Shown: positions 34,049-43,460 of the stretch, one piece after another
How the letters are laid out: every line of letters begins with the position of its first letter
How positions within the stretch are numbered: the stretch's first letter is position 1
Assembly: GCA_963666995.1 (NCBI GenBank)
Contig: OY762941.1
Span: forward strand, 2,604,001-2,668,000
DNA: 64,000 bases
From: Syntrophobacter sp963666995
GTDB lineage: Bacteria > Desulfobacterota > Syntrophobacteria > Syntrophobacterales > Syntrophobacteraceae
Direction of reading: 5' to 3'
Notes under the pieces: model-generated
What the model was told of the DNA's origin: nothing
Databases searched by the model: none
The model's input: only the letters and a program-made list of their open reading frames with translations
Position numbers and translations under genes: made by a program

Positions 34049-36199
34049 GTGCGTTTTTTTGAAATAAGAGATCGGATGCTTAGCTATTACCCCAAGGGGG
34101 ACAGTTCTCTACTCGAAAAGGCGTATGTCTATGTGGCGACGATACATCGCGGGCAAGTCCGATTCTCCGGAGAACCCTACCTCGATCATCCCCTTGCGGT
34201 GGCAGGCATTCTCACCCGGATGCACCTGGACGAGCAGAGCATCGTGTCGGGGCTGCTGCACGACATCATCGAAAGCCGGCGTGCCACGAGCGAAGAAATC
34301 GAGGAGCTTTTCGGCGCTGAGGTTTCTCGAATCGTCCAGGGAGTTACGAAGCTCAGCCAGCTGGACTTCGCGAACCGTGAAGAACGTCAGACCGAATACA
34401 TCCGCAAAATGATCCTGGCCATGTCCCAGGATGTGCGGGTTGTCCTCGTCAAACTCGCCGACCGGCTCCACGAGATGAGATCCTCGCACTGCAGGGCGTC
34501 GGAAACCAGAGCGGCGCTCGCCCAGGAGACCCTTGATATTTACGCCCCCCTGGCCGCACGCCTTGGAATCGACTGGATCAAACAGGAACTGGAGGATCTT
34601 GCGTTCAGGTGCAAAGACCCCGCGGCTTGCGAAGAGATCGTCCGGAGACTGGAAAAAACCGAAGACGACAGGCGCAGGTACATCGAGGAAGTCAAGAACA
34701 TCCTCAATTCCAAGCTGGAAGAACACGGCATCAAAGGGCAGATCAGCGGTCGCCCCAAACATCTCTACAGCATTTACCAGAAAATGATCCGGCAGAATCT
34801 CGACCTCAACCGGATCTACGACCTCATCGCCTTCCGGGTCATCGTGGATTCCCTGAAGACCTGCTATGAAGCGCTCGCCGTGATTCACGCCGCATGGGAG
34901 CCTGTGGGGGGCCGCTTCAAGGACTACATCGTCAAGCCGAAATCGAACATGTATCAGTCCCTCCATACCACGGTTATCGGACCCTATCAGGAAAGAATGG
35001 AGGTCCAGATCCGGACTGAGGATATGAACCGGATCGCCAACGAGGGAATTGCGGCCCACTGGCTCTACAAGGAGGGGAAACCCCTCGACAAAATCGACGC
35101 TCAGGAGACCCGGCGCTTTTCCTGGATGCGGGAACTGATGGACTGGAACAAGCAATTCCGGGACCCGCAGGCGGTCTTCGAGGCGGTAAAGGTCGATTTT
35201 TATCCGGATGAAGTCTATGTCTTCACTCCCAGGGGGGAGGTGAAGTCTTTTCCCCGGGGTGCAACGCCCGTTGATTTTGCGTACGAAGTGCACACGGAGG
35301 TGGGCCATCGGTGCGTGGGCGCCCGAGTGAACGGAAAACTTGTTCCCCTCCGCTATGAACTGCAGAACGGCGACAGTATCGAAATCCTGACGGCTTCCAA
35401 CCACCGTCCCAGCAAGGACTGGTTGAAACAGGTCAAGTCGAGCAAGGCTATCAACCGGATCCGCCATTGGTTCAAAGAGGAGGAGAGGGAGCGTTCCGTC
35501 AGTATGGGGAAGGAACTCTGCGAAAGAGAATTCCGCAAGAGAGGGTTGAATTTTAACAACTTCCTGAATTCGAGCGACCTGATGGAGGCGGCCCGGGCCT
35601 TCTCCATGCGCGGCATAGACGACCTGCTCGCTGCTGTAGGTTTCCGGAAAATCACTGCGGCGCAGGTGATCGGAAAGCTCCCTTCGGTACTTCAGGAGGC
35701 GGAACTCGAGAAGGAACTGACCATTCCGGTCGAGAAACGTAAGTCCGTCCCCGCTGATGACGGAATCAAGGTGAAGGGGGTGGATGACGTGATGATCCGG
35801 ATGGCGAAATGCTGCAACCCCGTGCCCGGTGAAAAAATCGTCGGATATATCACTCGGGGACGCGGGATCACCGTGCATCGTGTTCAATGCCGGAACGTGG
35901 ATCGCGGGGATTCGGAAAGGACAATCGACGTCCAGTGGGATTCGGGCGAAGGCCAGGTCTATCCCGTGGACGTTAAGATCACCCATGCCTCCGACAGGGG
36001 AATACTTGCAGCTTTGAACTCGGTCCTGGGCCAGTTGGATGCAAACGTGGTGGGCATACGGATCGAGCCCCAGGGGAATAACAACCTCGCCGCCTGCAGT
36101 TTGAAACTGGAAGTCAAGGATACGAAGCATCTCCAGCGCGTGTTATCGGCGTTGAGGGCGGAGAAGGGGGTCTATCGCGTGCAGCGGAGTATGGAATGA
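34049..36199 (+). CDS. rel: (p)ppGpp synthetase/hydrolase, Rel/SpoT type
   Basis: Stringent-response enzyme of 716 residues from a GTG at 34049 with GGAGG seven bases upstream. Order: HD hydrolase domain (about 25-180), synthetase domain (about 230-370) with RPKHLYSIYQKM and YQSLHTTV, then TGS (about 390-450), helical and ACT domains. The RFKDYI motif in the synthetase marks the bifunctional class. In the hydrolase, His33, His47, His71-Asp72 and the KLADRLHEMR helix are present, but the HDxxED motif reads HDIIES (residues 71-76), so the second acidic residue is a serine. As the only rel-like gene seen here it must keep some hydrolase activity unless another enzyme supplies it. Confidence 0.93.
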   Translation: MRFFEIRDRMLSYYPKGDSSLLEKAYVYVATIHRGQVRFSGEPYLDHPLAVAGILTRMHLDEQSIVSGLLHDIIESRRATSEEIEELFGAEVSRIVQGVTKLSQLDFANREERQTEYIRKMILAMSQDVRVVLVKLADRLHEMRSSHCRASETRAALAQETLDIYAPLAARLGIDWIKQELEDLAFRCKDPAACEEIVRRLEKTEDDRRRYIEEVKNILNSKLEEHGIKGQISGRPKHLYSIYQKMIRQNLDLNRIYDLIAFRVIVDSLKTCYEALAVIHAAWEPVGGRFKDYIVKPKSNMYQSLHTTVIGPYQERMEVQIRTEDMNRIANEGIAAHWLYKEGKPLDKIDAQETRRFSWMRELMDWNKQFRDPQAVFEAVKVDFYPDEVYVFTPRGEVKSFPRGATPVDFAYEVHTEVGHRCVGARVNGKLVPLRYELQNGDSIEILTASNHRPSKDWLKQVKSSKAINRIRHWFKEEERERSVSMGKELCEREFRKRGLNFNNFLNSSDLMEAARAFSMRGIDDLLAAVGFRKITAAQVIGKLPSVLQEAELEKELTIPVEKRKSVPADDGIKVKGVDDVMIRMAKCCNPVPGEKIVGYITRGRGITVHRVQCRNVDRGDSERTIDVQWDSGEGQVYPVDVKITHASDRGILAALNSVLGQLDANVVGIRIEPQGNNNLAACSLKLEVKDTKHLQRVLSALRAEKGVYRVQRSME

Positions 36200-36210
36200 C
36201 GGTTTTTCAA

Positions 36211-36244
36211 CCCTGGCAGGGACCGAAACCATCCCTGCCCAGGG
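36211..36244 (+). terminator. hairpin after rel
   Basis: CCCTGGCAGGGA pairs with TCCCTGCCCAGGG with one bulged base, 12 bases past the rel stop. There is no T-run, so it may be a weak or Rho-assisted terminator. Confidence 0.4.
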
Positions 36245-36310
36245 GTAGTGTCGGAATGACTGCGGGAATGTCAGATGGTCACGATCGGAGCGTCAGCAGG
36301 GGAAGTCGGA

Positions 36311-36598
36311 CTATAAGTGAGTGTACACCGTGCAAGATTCATGGCCGTGTATAAAAGGTTTGAGTTCTTCGTGCAGTTTTTTTCGTTCTGCGCTGTTTTC
36401 CCAGCTCTTCCAATCCTGAACGCTGTTCCAGTTGCTGATCGCGAGGTACCTGTTGGGATTGTCCAGTGCCCTCAGGGTTTCGCCTGATATGTAGCCCTTA
36501 ACCTGCATTGCTTTCGAACGAAGCTGCATCATTACATGCTGGAGTTTCAGTTCCTGACCGGGCTCGATTTCCCTTTCGATAAGCACTCGAATTGCCAT
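36311..36598 (-). CDS. antibiotic biosynthesis monooxygenase (ABM) domain protein
   Basis: 95-residue dimeric alpha-beta ferredoxin-like fold protein. The pattern VLIEREIEPGQE, then GYISGETLRALDNPNRYLAISNW and a Trp-rich SVQDWKSWENS matches ABM proteins. Such proteins act in quinone oxidation, haem handling or as small sensors; no specific role can be read. A strong AAGGAGG precedes the ATG. It stands alone. Confidence 0.82.
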   Translation of the reverse strand: MAIRVLIEREIEPGQELKLQHVMMQLRSKAMQVKGYISGETLRALDNPNRYLAISNWNSVQDWKSWENSAERKKLHEELKPFIHGHESCTVYTHL

Positions 36599-37230
36599 GA
36601 CCGACCTCCTTGTGAAAATGTTAAGTTACTAATATCCCCAAAGAACAATCTATAAACCCATATAAGAATCGTCGCATGGAAAAGCAACTTCACGGCATGT
36701 ACGCGTGAAATACGGAAAGGCTTGCCCTTTTGAGAAATATCTCTGTGGATGAAGACGCCGGGAGCGGGTTCTTCGGTGGAGCGACGATCGAGCGTCCCAG
36801 GTAAGCGGGAGGGAAAAATTAACCCGGGGTGCAGGACAAAAGGCCTAAAAAAGATTGTGTTTCGCAAAAGTTCGCCTTAGAATGCCGGTAATTGCCTCAA
36901 TGGCTGTGATCGTAAGTCCCGGTGCTGGCGAGGCCGCCCCTTTCTTGCTTTTTTGTGGCATCAATGCGCCGTCTATTCTTTCTTTATTGTGCCCAGCTTT
37001 GTGTTGGCGTACCAATCATTTACCGGTTCCAGGGTTTTTTCCCTCTGCATGAATAAATTGCAGGAGCAGTGCTGCGGATCCATCAGGCTGTCTCAAACTG
37101 CTTCATTCTGGATGAACGGAAACATAGGGGCTTCTTTGTTTTCAGGGGAGGTGAAAAGAAAGGGTTTACGGATGTATTGTGTTCTTTTGGCACGAGGGGG
37201 ATCGTAATCGGACTCTGAGGAGGAAAGAGG
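36599..37230. other. 632-base gap between the ABM gene and HU, no gene seen
   Basis: Several open frames cross it, but none has a ribosome site plus family likeness. It must contain the divergent promoters of the ABM gene and of the HU gene; no convincing -35/-10 pair was found. Confidence 0.4.
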
Positions 37231-37503
37231 ATGACAAAGGCAGATTTGGTTTCCAAGGTTGCAGGAGCTGGAGCAATTACGAAAGCTCAGGCCGAGAAGG
37301 CTGTCGACGGTTTCGTCGCGGCGGTTTCCCAGGCGCTTTCGACCGGCGAAAAGGTGACACTGGTAGGGTTCGGCACTTTCAGCGTTGGGACGAGATCGCA
37401 GCGCGAAGGCCGCAATCCCAGGACGGGTCAGAAAATCACGATTCCGGCTTCCAAGGTTGTGAAGTTCAAGCCCGGCAAAGGTCTGAGCGATCAGGTCAAA
37501 TGA
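37231..37503 (+). CDS. hup: DNA-binding protein HU
   Basis: Histone-like 90-residue protein that bends and compacts DNA as a dimer. The family signature GFGTFSVGTRSQREGRNPRTGQ (about 46-67) forms the DNA arm with the conserved proline, and the end KPGKGLSDQVK is typical. GAGGAGGAAAGAGG precedes the ATG. It could be any of the HU paralogues. Confidence 0.95.
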   Translation: MTKADLVSKVAGAGAITKAQAEKAVDGFVAAVSQALSTGEKVTLVGFGTFSVGTRSQREGRNPRTGQKITIPASKVVKFKPGKGLSDQVK

Positions 37504-37758
37504 CCCGCAAGGTCTTTTCGGCGCGCGGCCGGGGCGTGAAAACGGCCGGGCCCGGCGCCGGCTATCGTTCATCTGCACGAACCAGGGGGGTGAGATTGTC
37601 CACACCCCCCTTCCAATTTTGTTCCCGTACGAGGCGGTGCAGGGAAAGGCTGCCTTCCATCCATTGAACGCTTCTTGCCGGACGAGTCTATCTCCGCTCT
37701 GCCTCCCTCTATGGCTTAGTCTAGATATTTCATGTAGATAACATGTACGCTCGTTCAA

Positions 37759-37787
37759 TTGACAAGAGTATGGGCGGTCATTAGGTT
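37759..37787 (+). promoter_or_regulatory. promoter of the aconitase gene
   Basis: TTGACA at 37759-37764, 17-base spacer, TAGGTT at 37782-37787. The transcript would start about 110 bases before the aconitase gene. The rest of the 403-base gap after HU shows only a GC-rich palindromic stretch near 37541-37563. Confidence 0.45.
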
Positions 37788-37906
37788 GTGGAGTGCCCAC
37801 TTTTGCATACTGCTGTATTGACGCTTGGATGAATATTACATCTTCATGTCCAACCTTTCGAGAATAGGGAAGCATACCTGTAACAGAAGGCTGCGAGGAG
37901 GGAAAA

Positions 37907-39850
37907 GTGGCCAAAAACCTGACTCAGAAGATTATCGAAGCTCATTTGACGCATGGCAGGCTTGCTGCCGGCGAGGAAATTGCGATCAGGATAGACCACG
38001 TGTTGCTGCAGGATGCCACGGGAACCATGGTGATGCTTGAGTTTGAAACCCTTGGAATTCACAGGGTCAAAGCGGAACTCGCCGTTCAGTATGTCGATCA
38101 CAATATCCTGCAGACGGATTACAAGAATGCCGACGATCACAAATTTCTGCAAAGCGCCGCAGCAAAGTACGGACTTCACTTCAGTCCCGCCGGAAACGGC
38201 GTATCGCATCAGGTTCACATGGAACATTTCGGGGTTCCCGGAAAAACGCTCCTCGGGGCTGACAGCCATACCACGGGAGCCGCAGGTATATCGATGCTCG
38301 GGATAGGCGCCGGAGGGCTCGACGTGGCTCTCGCCATGGCGGGATATCCGTACCACCTGCCGTGTCCGAGGGTGCTCGGCGTTAAGCTGACCGGGAGGCT
38401 CCCCGACTGGGTGAGCGCCAAGGACGTGATCCTCGAGATGCTCAGGCGTTTCGGGGTCAAGGGCTGTGTGGGGAAGGTGGTCGAGTACTACGGACCGGGG
38501 GTGAGAAGCCTTTCGGCCACTGACCGCGAGACGATTGGAAACATGGGGGCAGAGTTGGGCGCGACCACTTCCATCTTTCCTTCTGACGAGAACACCCGGA
38601 CTTACCTGGAATCCCAGGGACGCGGAGACGCCTGGGTGGAACTGCACGGGGATGACGGCGCCGAATACGATGAATGCACTGAAATCGATCTCTCGGGACT
38701 CGAACCTCTCATCGCATGTCCCTCCTCACCGGGCAACGTCGTTGCCGTCCGTGAGGTTGCGGGCGTCAAGGTCGATCAGGCCATTGTCGGGAGCAGTGTA
38801 AATTCATCGTTCAGGGACCTCATGGTGGTGGCTAAGATCGTGGAAGGACGCCATGCCTGTCCCGGGACTTCTTTCCACGTCAATCCCGGCAGCCGCCAGG
38901 TCATCGAAAACGTGGCGATGCATGGAGGGTTGATTGCGCTGCTGAAGGCCGGAGCCCGCATCCACGAACCGGGATGTCTCGGATGCATCGGGATGGGACA
39001 GGCCCCGGGAACCGGAGAGGTGAGCCTGAGAACCATGCCTCGCAACTTCCCCGGCAGGTCCGGGACGAAGGACGACCAGGTTTATCTTTGTTCCCCCGAG
39101 ACCATCGCGGCGGCGACTTTGAGAGGAGTCATCACGGACCCGCGGGACCTCTCCGCTGAAATGGAATATCCACGCATCACGGACCCCGGACGATATCTTG
39201 TCGATACTTCCTCCATCATTCATCCGTCAGATGCGCTGCTCAAGACGGAAATCGTGCGGGGCCCCAACATCAAACCCCTGCCGTTGCTGGATCCCCTTCC
39301 CGACACTCTTGTTGCGGACGTTGTCCTGAAGGTCGGAGACAACATCACCACGGATACGATCATGCCGGCAGGGAACAAGGTCTTGCCTTTGAGGTCGAAC
39401 ATATATGCCATCAGCGAATTCGTTTACTCACCGGTCGATCCCGACTTCCATCGAAAATGCAAGGAAATGGGGTCGGTGGTCATCGTCGGAGGGGACAACT
39501 ACGGCCAGGGTTCAAGCCGTGAACACGCGGCGCTGGCTCCGCGGCACCTCGGGGTTCGCGCCAAGATTACGAAGAGTTTCGCCCGTATTCATATGTCCAA
39601 TCTATGCAACTTCGGTATTGTCCCGCTGGTTTTCAAAAATCCGTCCGATTACGACGGCATCCGGGAGGGAGCCAGGGTGGTTTTTCCCGAAATCAAGCAC
39701 CATATTGAAAGAGGAGATGAGGAAATCCCGGTGGAAGTCGACGGGAAAAGGATCACAACGCTGCTGATCGTCTCGGAGAGGCAAAGAAAACTGCTGGTAG
39801 CGGGCGGCGCTTTGAATTTTGTGAAGAAACATCTCGAGGAATATTCGTAG
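37907..39850 (+). CDS. acn: aconitate hydratase, short putative-aconitase type
   Basis: Interconverts citrate and isocitrate with a [4Fe-4S] cluster. 647 residues places it in the short subfamily with mitochondrial-like domain order. Visible motifs: LGADSHTTGAAG, EPGCLGCIGMG (cluster Cys357 and Cys360) and the swivel-domain NYGQGSSREHAALAPR. The position of the third cluster cysteine, 60 residues earlier, reads GSSVNSS: Ser297 where aconitases usually have GSCTNSS. Start is a GTG with GAGGAGGG upstream. It heads a run of TCA-cycle genes. Confidence 0.9.
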   Translation: MAKNLTQKIIEAHLTHGRLAAGEEIAIRIDHVLLQDATGTMVMLEFETLGIHRVKAELAVQYVDHNILQTDYKNADDHKFLQSAAAKYGLHFSPAGNGVSHQVHMEHFGVPGKTLLGADSHTTGAAGISMLGIGAGGLDVALAMAGYPYHLPCPRVLGVKLTGRLPDWVSAKDVILEMLRRFGVKGCVGKVVEYYGPGVRSLSATDRETIGNMGAELGATTSIFPSDENTRTYLESQGRGDAWVELHGDDGAEYDECTEIDLSGLEPLIACPSSPGNVVAVREVAGVKVDQAIVGSSVNSSFRDLMVVAKIVEGRHACPGTSFHVNPGSRQVIENVAMHGGLIALLKAGARIHEPGCLGCIGMGQAPGTGEVSLRTMPRNFPGRSGTKDDQVYLCSPETIAAATLRGVITDPRDLSAEMEYPRITDPGRYLVDTSSIIHPSDALLKTEIVRGPNIKPLPLLDPLPDTLVADVVLKVGDNITTDTIMPAGNKVLPLRSNIYAISEFVYSPVDPDFHRKCKEMGSVVIVGGDNYGQGSSREHAALAPRHLGVRAKITKSFARIHMSNLCNFGIVPLVFKNPSDYDGIREGARVVFPEIKHHIERGDEEIPVEVDGKRITTLLIVSERQRKLLVAGGALNFVKKHLEEYS

Positions 39851-40037
39851 ACGGCGGCCGGACTGGTTCTCATAAATTGCCCGGAAGCTGTGAGACCGGC
39901 GTTTGTCCGGGACCCTGTCATCGGGTGCCGGCAAATTCCTCCCGGCCGCTGTCCGGCAAGGGAGGGAATCCGGGGTCCGGAATGAAACGACGGACATAAT
40001 TCGATCAAGATCGCCTGAGGCCAGGCGGGAGGAAAAG

Positions 40038-41231
40038 ATGGAGAATGAAGTTCGTGTCAAGAATATCGGCTTGAGAGGGGTCACGGTTGCGGACACAAAG
40101 ATCAGTTACATCGACGGCGAGAACGGGATACTGATATATCGCGGATTTCGTATTGAGGAACTGGCCGAACGGTCGTCTTTCATGGAAACGGCCTATCTGC
40201 TCCTGAATGGAATTCTGCCGACAGCCGGGGAGCTGCAGAAATTCAGCGGTGATGTGCGGGCATCGAGACAGATTCCCGATTTCATAGTCGAGAGCTTCAG
40301 GAGATTCCCCAGGCAGGCGGATCCGATGGATGTGCTTCAGGCTGCGGTGCCGCTCCTGGGGATGGTTGATCCCGAGCTGAAAGACGAGACGCGGGAGGCA
40401 AACGTTCGAAAGGCGATTCGTCTCATTGCGCGCATCCCGGTTCTGGTCGCCGCCTGGCACCGGGTCAGGAACGGAAACGACCCGCTTCCTTCGGATGACG
40501 GCCTTTCCCATGCGGCGAATTTCCTCTGGCAGCTCACGGGCAAAAAGCCCGATAAAGAGTTTTCGGATGCCCTCGACATCTGTCTCATCCTGCACGCCGA
40601 CCACACATTCAATGCGTCGACCTTCGCCTGTCGTGAAGTGGTTTCCACTAAGGCCCATATGTATGCGGGTGTGGCAGCCGGCGCCGGGGCGCTTTCCGGA
40701 AGTCTTCACGGCGGGGCCAATGCACGCGTGATGGAGATGCTCCTCGAAGTGGAATCCCGGGTGAAGTCTGAAGATGAGGTTGCCCTCTGGGTGAAGCAGC
40801 GCATCGAACGGGGCGAGAAGATCATGGGGATGGGGCACGCCGTTTACAAGACTTTCGATCCGCGTTCGAAAATTCTGAAAGAAATGTCGCTGAGGCTCGG
40901 CAAGAAAAGCGGCCGTGAAAAATGGTACCGGCTCCTCACGAAGATAGAAGAAGAGGGGCTCAAGGAGTTCGAGCGGATAGGCAAGACGAACATCAAATCC
41001 AACGTGGACTTCTACAGCGGCTCCGTCTACTCGATGATGGGCATTCCGGTGGATATCATGACCCCTGTGTTCGCGATATCGCGCATCGCCGGCTGGTGTT
41101 CGCACATCATCGAGGAGAAGTTCGCCGAGGCGCAGGACAAGCCCGCCCTCTACAGGCCGAAAGCGGAATATGTCGGCCACTATTGCGGGCCTATCGGCTG
41201 CGTCTACGAACCGATGGAAGCCCGGGCGTAG
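40038..41231 (+). CDS. gltA: citrate synthase family protein
   Basis: Condenses acetyl-CoA (or propionyl-CoA) with oxaloacetate. The catalytic residues are in LHADHTFNAS, GMGHAVYKTFDPR and SNVDFYSGSVY. Start: ATG at 40038 with GGGAGGAAAAG upstream; 397 residues, the short dimeric type. The 2-methylcitrate synthase branch cannot be separated by eye, but the neighbouring aconitase favours citrate synthase. In a reverse or incomplete cycle it would supply 2-oxoglutarate for biosynthesis. Confidence 0.9.
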   Translation: MENEVRVKNIGLRGVTVADTKISYIDGENGILIYRGFRIEELAERSSFMETAYLLLNGILPTAGELQKFSGDVRASRQIPDFIVESFRRFPRQADPMDVLQAAVPLLGMVDPELKDETREANVRKAIRLIARIPVLVAAWHRVRNGNDPLPSDDGLSHAANFLWQLTGKKPDKEFSDALDICLILHADHTFNASTFACREVVSTKAHMYAGVAAGAGALSGSLHGGANARVMEMLLEVESRVKSEDEVALWVKQRIERGEKIMGMGHAVYKTFDPRSKILKEMSLRLGKKSGREKWYRLLTKIEEEGLKEFERIGKTNIKSNVDFYSGSVYSMMGIPVDIMTPVFAISRIAGWCSHIIEEKFAEAQDKPALYRPKAEYVGHYCGPIGCVYEPMEARA

Positions 41232-41270
41232 GGTGAGCCCCGGTGATCGAAGGGAATGGTGTGGTGTGGG

Positions 41271-41403
41271 GTGGCCCGGACAACTTGTTTGTCCGGGCGC
41301 GAAGCGCAAGAGGAGGCTCGAGGGATAAGCCGTGGAATCGCGGCGACGGTTTCGGCCGGTCCTCTTGTCCTTACGGACCCGGATACAAGTATCCGGGTCA
41401 CCC
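41271..41403. repeat. inverted pair of 42-base hairpin repeat units
   Basis: Forward unit 41271-41313 (stem CCCGGACAA/TTGTCCGGG, then GCGCGAAGCGCAAGAGG) and inverted unit 41361-41403. This is the same arrangement as at 15636-15753. The 506-base gap between gltA and frdA holds these and the hairpin at 41604; no sdhC-like membrane gene is present. Confidence 0.72.
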
Positions 41404-41603
41404 GTGAAGGCCGGGGTCCAGTGTCTTTCGCTGTAACACTATGAAAATACAATGTATTGTTGCTTTTACCGAAATCTCGAATTGAGTATCCAGACCGTCG
41501 TTCATCTCTATTTGACTCGGAATAGCCCTGAGTCGAGTATTGTGACACAATCTCCTTCGCCGGAATGACGAAACCTGATTTCACCCGGCCTCGGTTTTAC
41601 GCT

Positions 41604-41629
41604 CATTCCCACGCTCCTGCGTGGGAATG
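41604..41629. repeat. CATTCCCACG hairpin repeat
   Basis: CATTCCCACG/CGTGGGAATG stem with a six-base loop; relative of the hairpin at 15582, with one base pair changed on both sides. Confidence 0.6.
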
Positions 41630-41737
41630 CAGACACTTTTCCTTTGGGCAACAGTCCGGGAATCATTCCCCCGCCTTTTGGGGAGATGTCAAGACTATCG
41701 TATTATCGTCTTGAACGCAGCAGGAAGGGAGAATCCG

Positions 41738-43459
41738 ATGGTGTTCAAACATGATGTTGTGATTGTAGGGGCAGGCCTGGCCGGTTTGAGGGCGGCCCTG
41801 GAGGTCGGCGGGACCTCCGATGTCGCCCTCATCAGCAAGGTTTACCCCACGAGATCGCATTCGGGTGCGGCTCAGGGCGGCATAGCCGCGGCTCTCGGGA
41901 ATGAAGAACCGGATTCCTGGGAGTGGCATATGTACGATACCGTGAAGGGGGGCGATTACCTGACCGATCAGCACGTGGCCGAAACCCTCGCGCGGGACGC
42001 GCCCCGGGCGGTGTATGAACTCGAACACATGGGTGTTCCCTTCAACAGGACTCCCGAGGGGAAGATCGCTCAACGGGCCTTCGGGGGCCACACCAGGGAC
42101 TTCGGAAAAGCTCCGGTCAAGCGGGCCTGCTACGCGGCCGACCGGAGCGGACGTGTCATGATGGATACGCTCTTTTTCGAAGCCGTTCGCAAGGGGATCA
42201 GGATCTATCCCGAATTCCAGATGCTGGACATCGTCATGAAGGAAGGCTGTGTCATCGGACTGGTCGCCATGGAACTCGCCACGGGAGAGGTCCACTTCTT
42301 TCACAGCCGGATCATCCTCCTCAGCACCGGCGGGTTCGGGAAAGTCTACAAGACCACTTCAAACGCCTTTGCCAGCACTGGAGACGGGGTGTCTCTCGCC
42401 TATCGCCTGGGCATCCCGCTCGAGGACATGGAGTTTGTGCAGTTTCATCCCACGGGCATCTATGGACTCGGGGTCCTTCTCAGCGAGGCGGCCAGGGGGG
42501 AAGGCGGGGTCCTCCGGAACGGGAACGGCGAGCGCTTCATGGAAAGATACGCGCCCACCATAAAGGACCTTGCCCCGAGGGACATGGTATCGCGGGCGAT
42601 CTATACCGAAATTCGCGAAGGCCGCGGCATTGAGGGCCGCGATTACGTCCACCTGGATTTGACTCACCTCGGAGAGCGGAAACTGGCCGAAAAGCTGTCC
42701 GATATCACCTCTTTTGTCAGAATCTACCTCGGCATCGATCCCGTCAAAGACCTCATCCCCATCTATCCCACCTGCCATTACATGATGGGCGGAATCCCCG
42801 TAAACGTGGACGGACAGGTTCTGGATGCCGGCCAAGAGATTGTCCCCGGACTCTACGCCGCAGGCGAATGTTCCTGTATCTCGCTTCACGGCGCCAATCG
42901 GCTTGGCTGCAACTCGCTGCTCGATCTCGTCGTTTTCGGAAGAAACGCCGGAATCTCGATGGCTCGGGATGTCTCGGGTCTTCCCTGGATCGAGCCGCCG
43001 AAACAGCCGCAAAAAGAAGCCCTGGAGCGGATCGAGAGGTTGAAGCGACAGAAGAAGGGCGAGAAGAGTCATCAGTTGAGGAAAGCCATGCAGGAGGCGA
43101 TGACCACGCATGCTTCCGTTTTTCGCGACGAAGGCACTCTGCTTCAAGGCCTGTCCGAAATTCAGTCTCTTCAGGCAGGATATGCCGGACTCATGATCGG
43201 TAACCACGGCAAGCGGTTCAATACCGATCTGCTGGAAGCTCTCGAACTGGAAGGACTGCTGGACCTCGCCGAAGCCATCGTCGTATCGGCTTTGGCCAGA
43301 AGGGAAAGCCGCGGAGCGCACTCGCGGGAGGATTACCCGGAGAGGGACGATGAGAATTGGCTGAAGCACACTCTGGTGAGGAAGACCGAAAGCGGTCCCA
43401 GGGTATCTTATAAGCCTGTCACGGTAACCCGTTTTGAACCGAAGCCAAGGACATACTGA
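41738..43459 (+). CDS. frdA: fumarate reductase/succinate dehydrogenase flavoprotein subunit
   Basis: Carries covalent FAD and the dicarboxylate site. FAD-binding GAGLAGLRAA is at 11-20; His41 in TRSHSGAAQGG is the flavin-linked histidine; HPTGIYGLGVLLSEAARGEGG holds substrate and proton-transfer residues. 573 residues from an ATG with GGGAG six bases upstream; the in-frame extension to 41621 is not conserved. Overlapping context frdA-frdB-fumC suggests coordinated succinate/fumarate/malate conversion. Confidence 0.93.
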   Translation: MVFKHDVVIVGAGLAGLRAALEVGGTSDVALISKVYPTRSHSGAAQGGIAAALGNEEPDSWEWHMYDTVKGGDYLTDQHVAETLARDAPRAVYELEHMGVPFNRTPEGKIAQRAFGGHTRDFGKAPVKRACYAADRSGRVMMDTLFFEAVRKGIRIYPEFQMLDIVMKEGCVIGLVAMELATGEVHFFHSRIILLSTGGFGKVYKTTSNAFASTGDGVSLAYRLGIPLEDMEFVQFHPTGIYGLGVLLSEAARGEGGVLRNGNGERFMERYAPTIKDLAPRDMVSRAIYTEIREGRGIEGRDYVHLDLTHLGERKLAEKLSDITSFVRIYLGIDPVKDLIPIYPTCHYMMGGIPVNVDGQVLDAGQEIVPGLYAAGECSCISLHGANRLGCNSLLDLVVFGRNAGISMARDVSGLPWIEPPKQPQKEALERIERLKRQKKGEKSHQLRKAMQEAMTTHASVFRDEGTLLQGLSEIQSLQAGYAGLMIGNHGKRFNTDLLEALELEGLLDLAEAIVVSALARRESRGAHSREDYPERDDENWLKHTLVRKTESGPRVSYKPVTVTRFEPKPRTY

Positions 43460-43460
43460 G

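Noticed and set aside
34109..36130. A 673-residue minus-strand frame opposite rel
   Set aside because: Antisense shadow of a well-conserved gene; composition typical of reversed coding DNA.
41232..41737. Possible sdhC membrane anchor gene before frdA
   Set aside because: The stretch contains hairpin repeats and no hydrophobic reading frame with a ribosome site.
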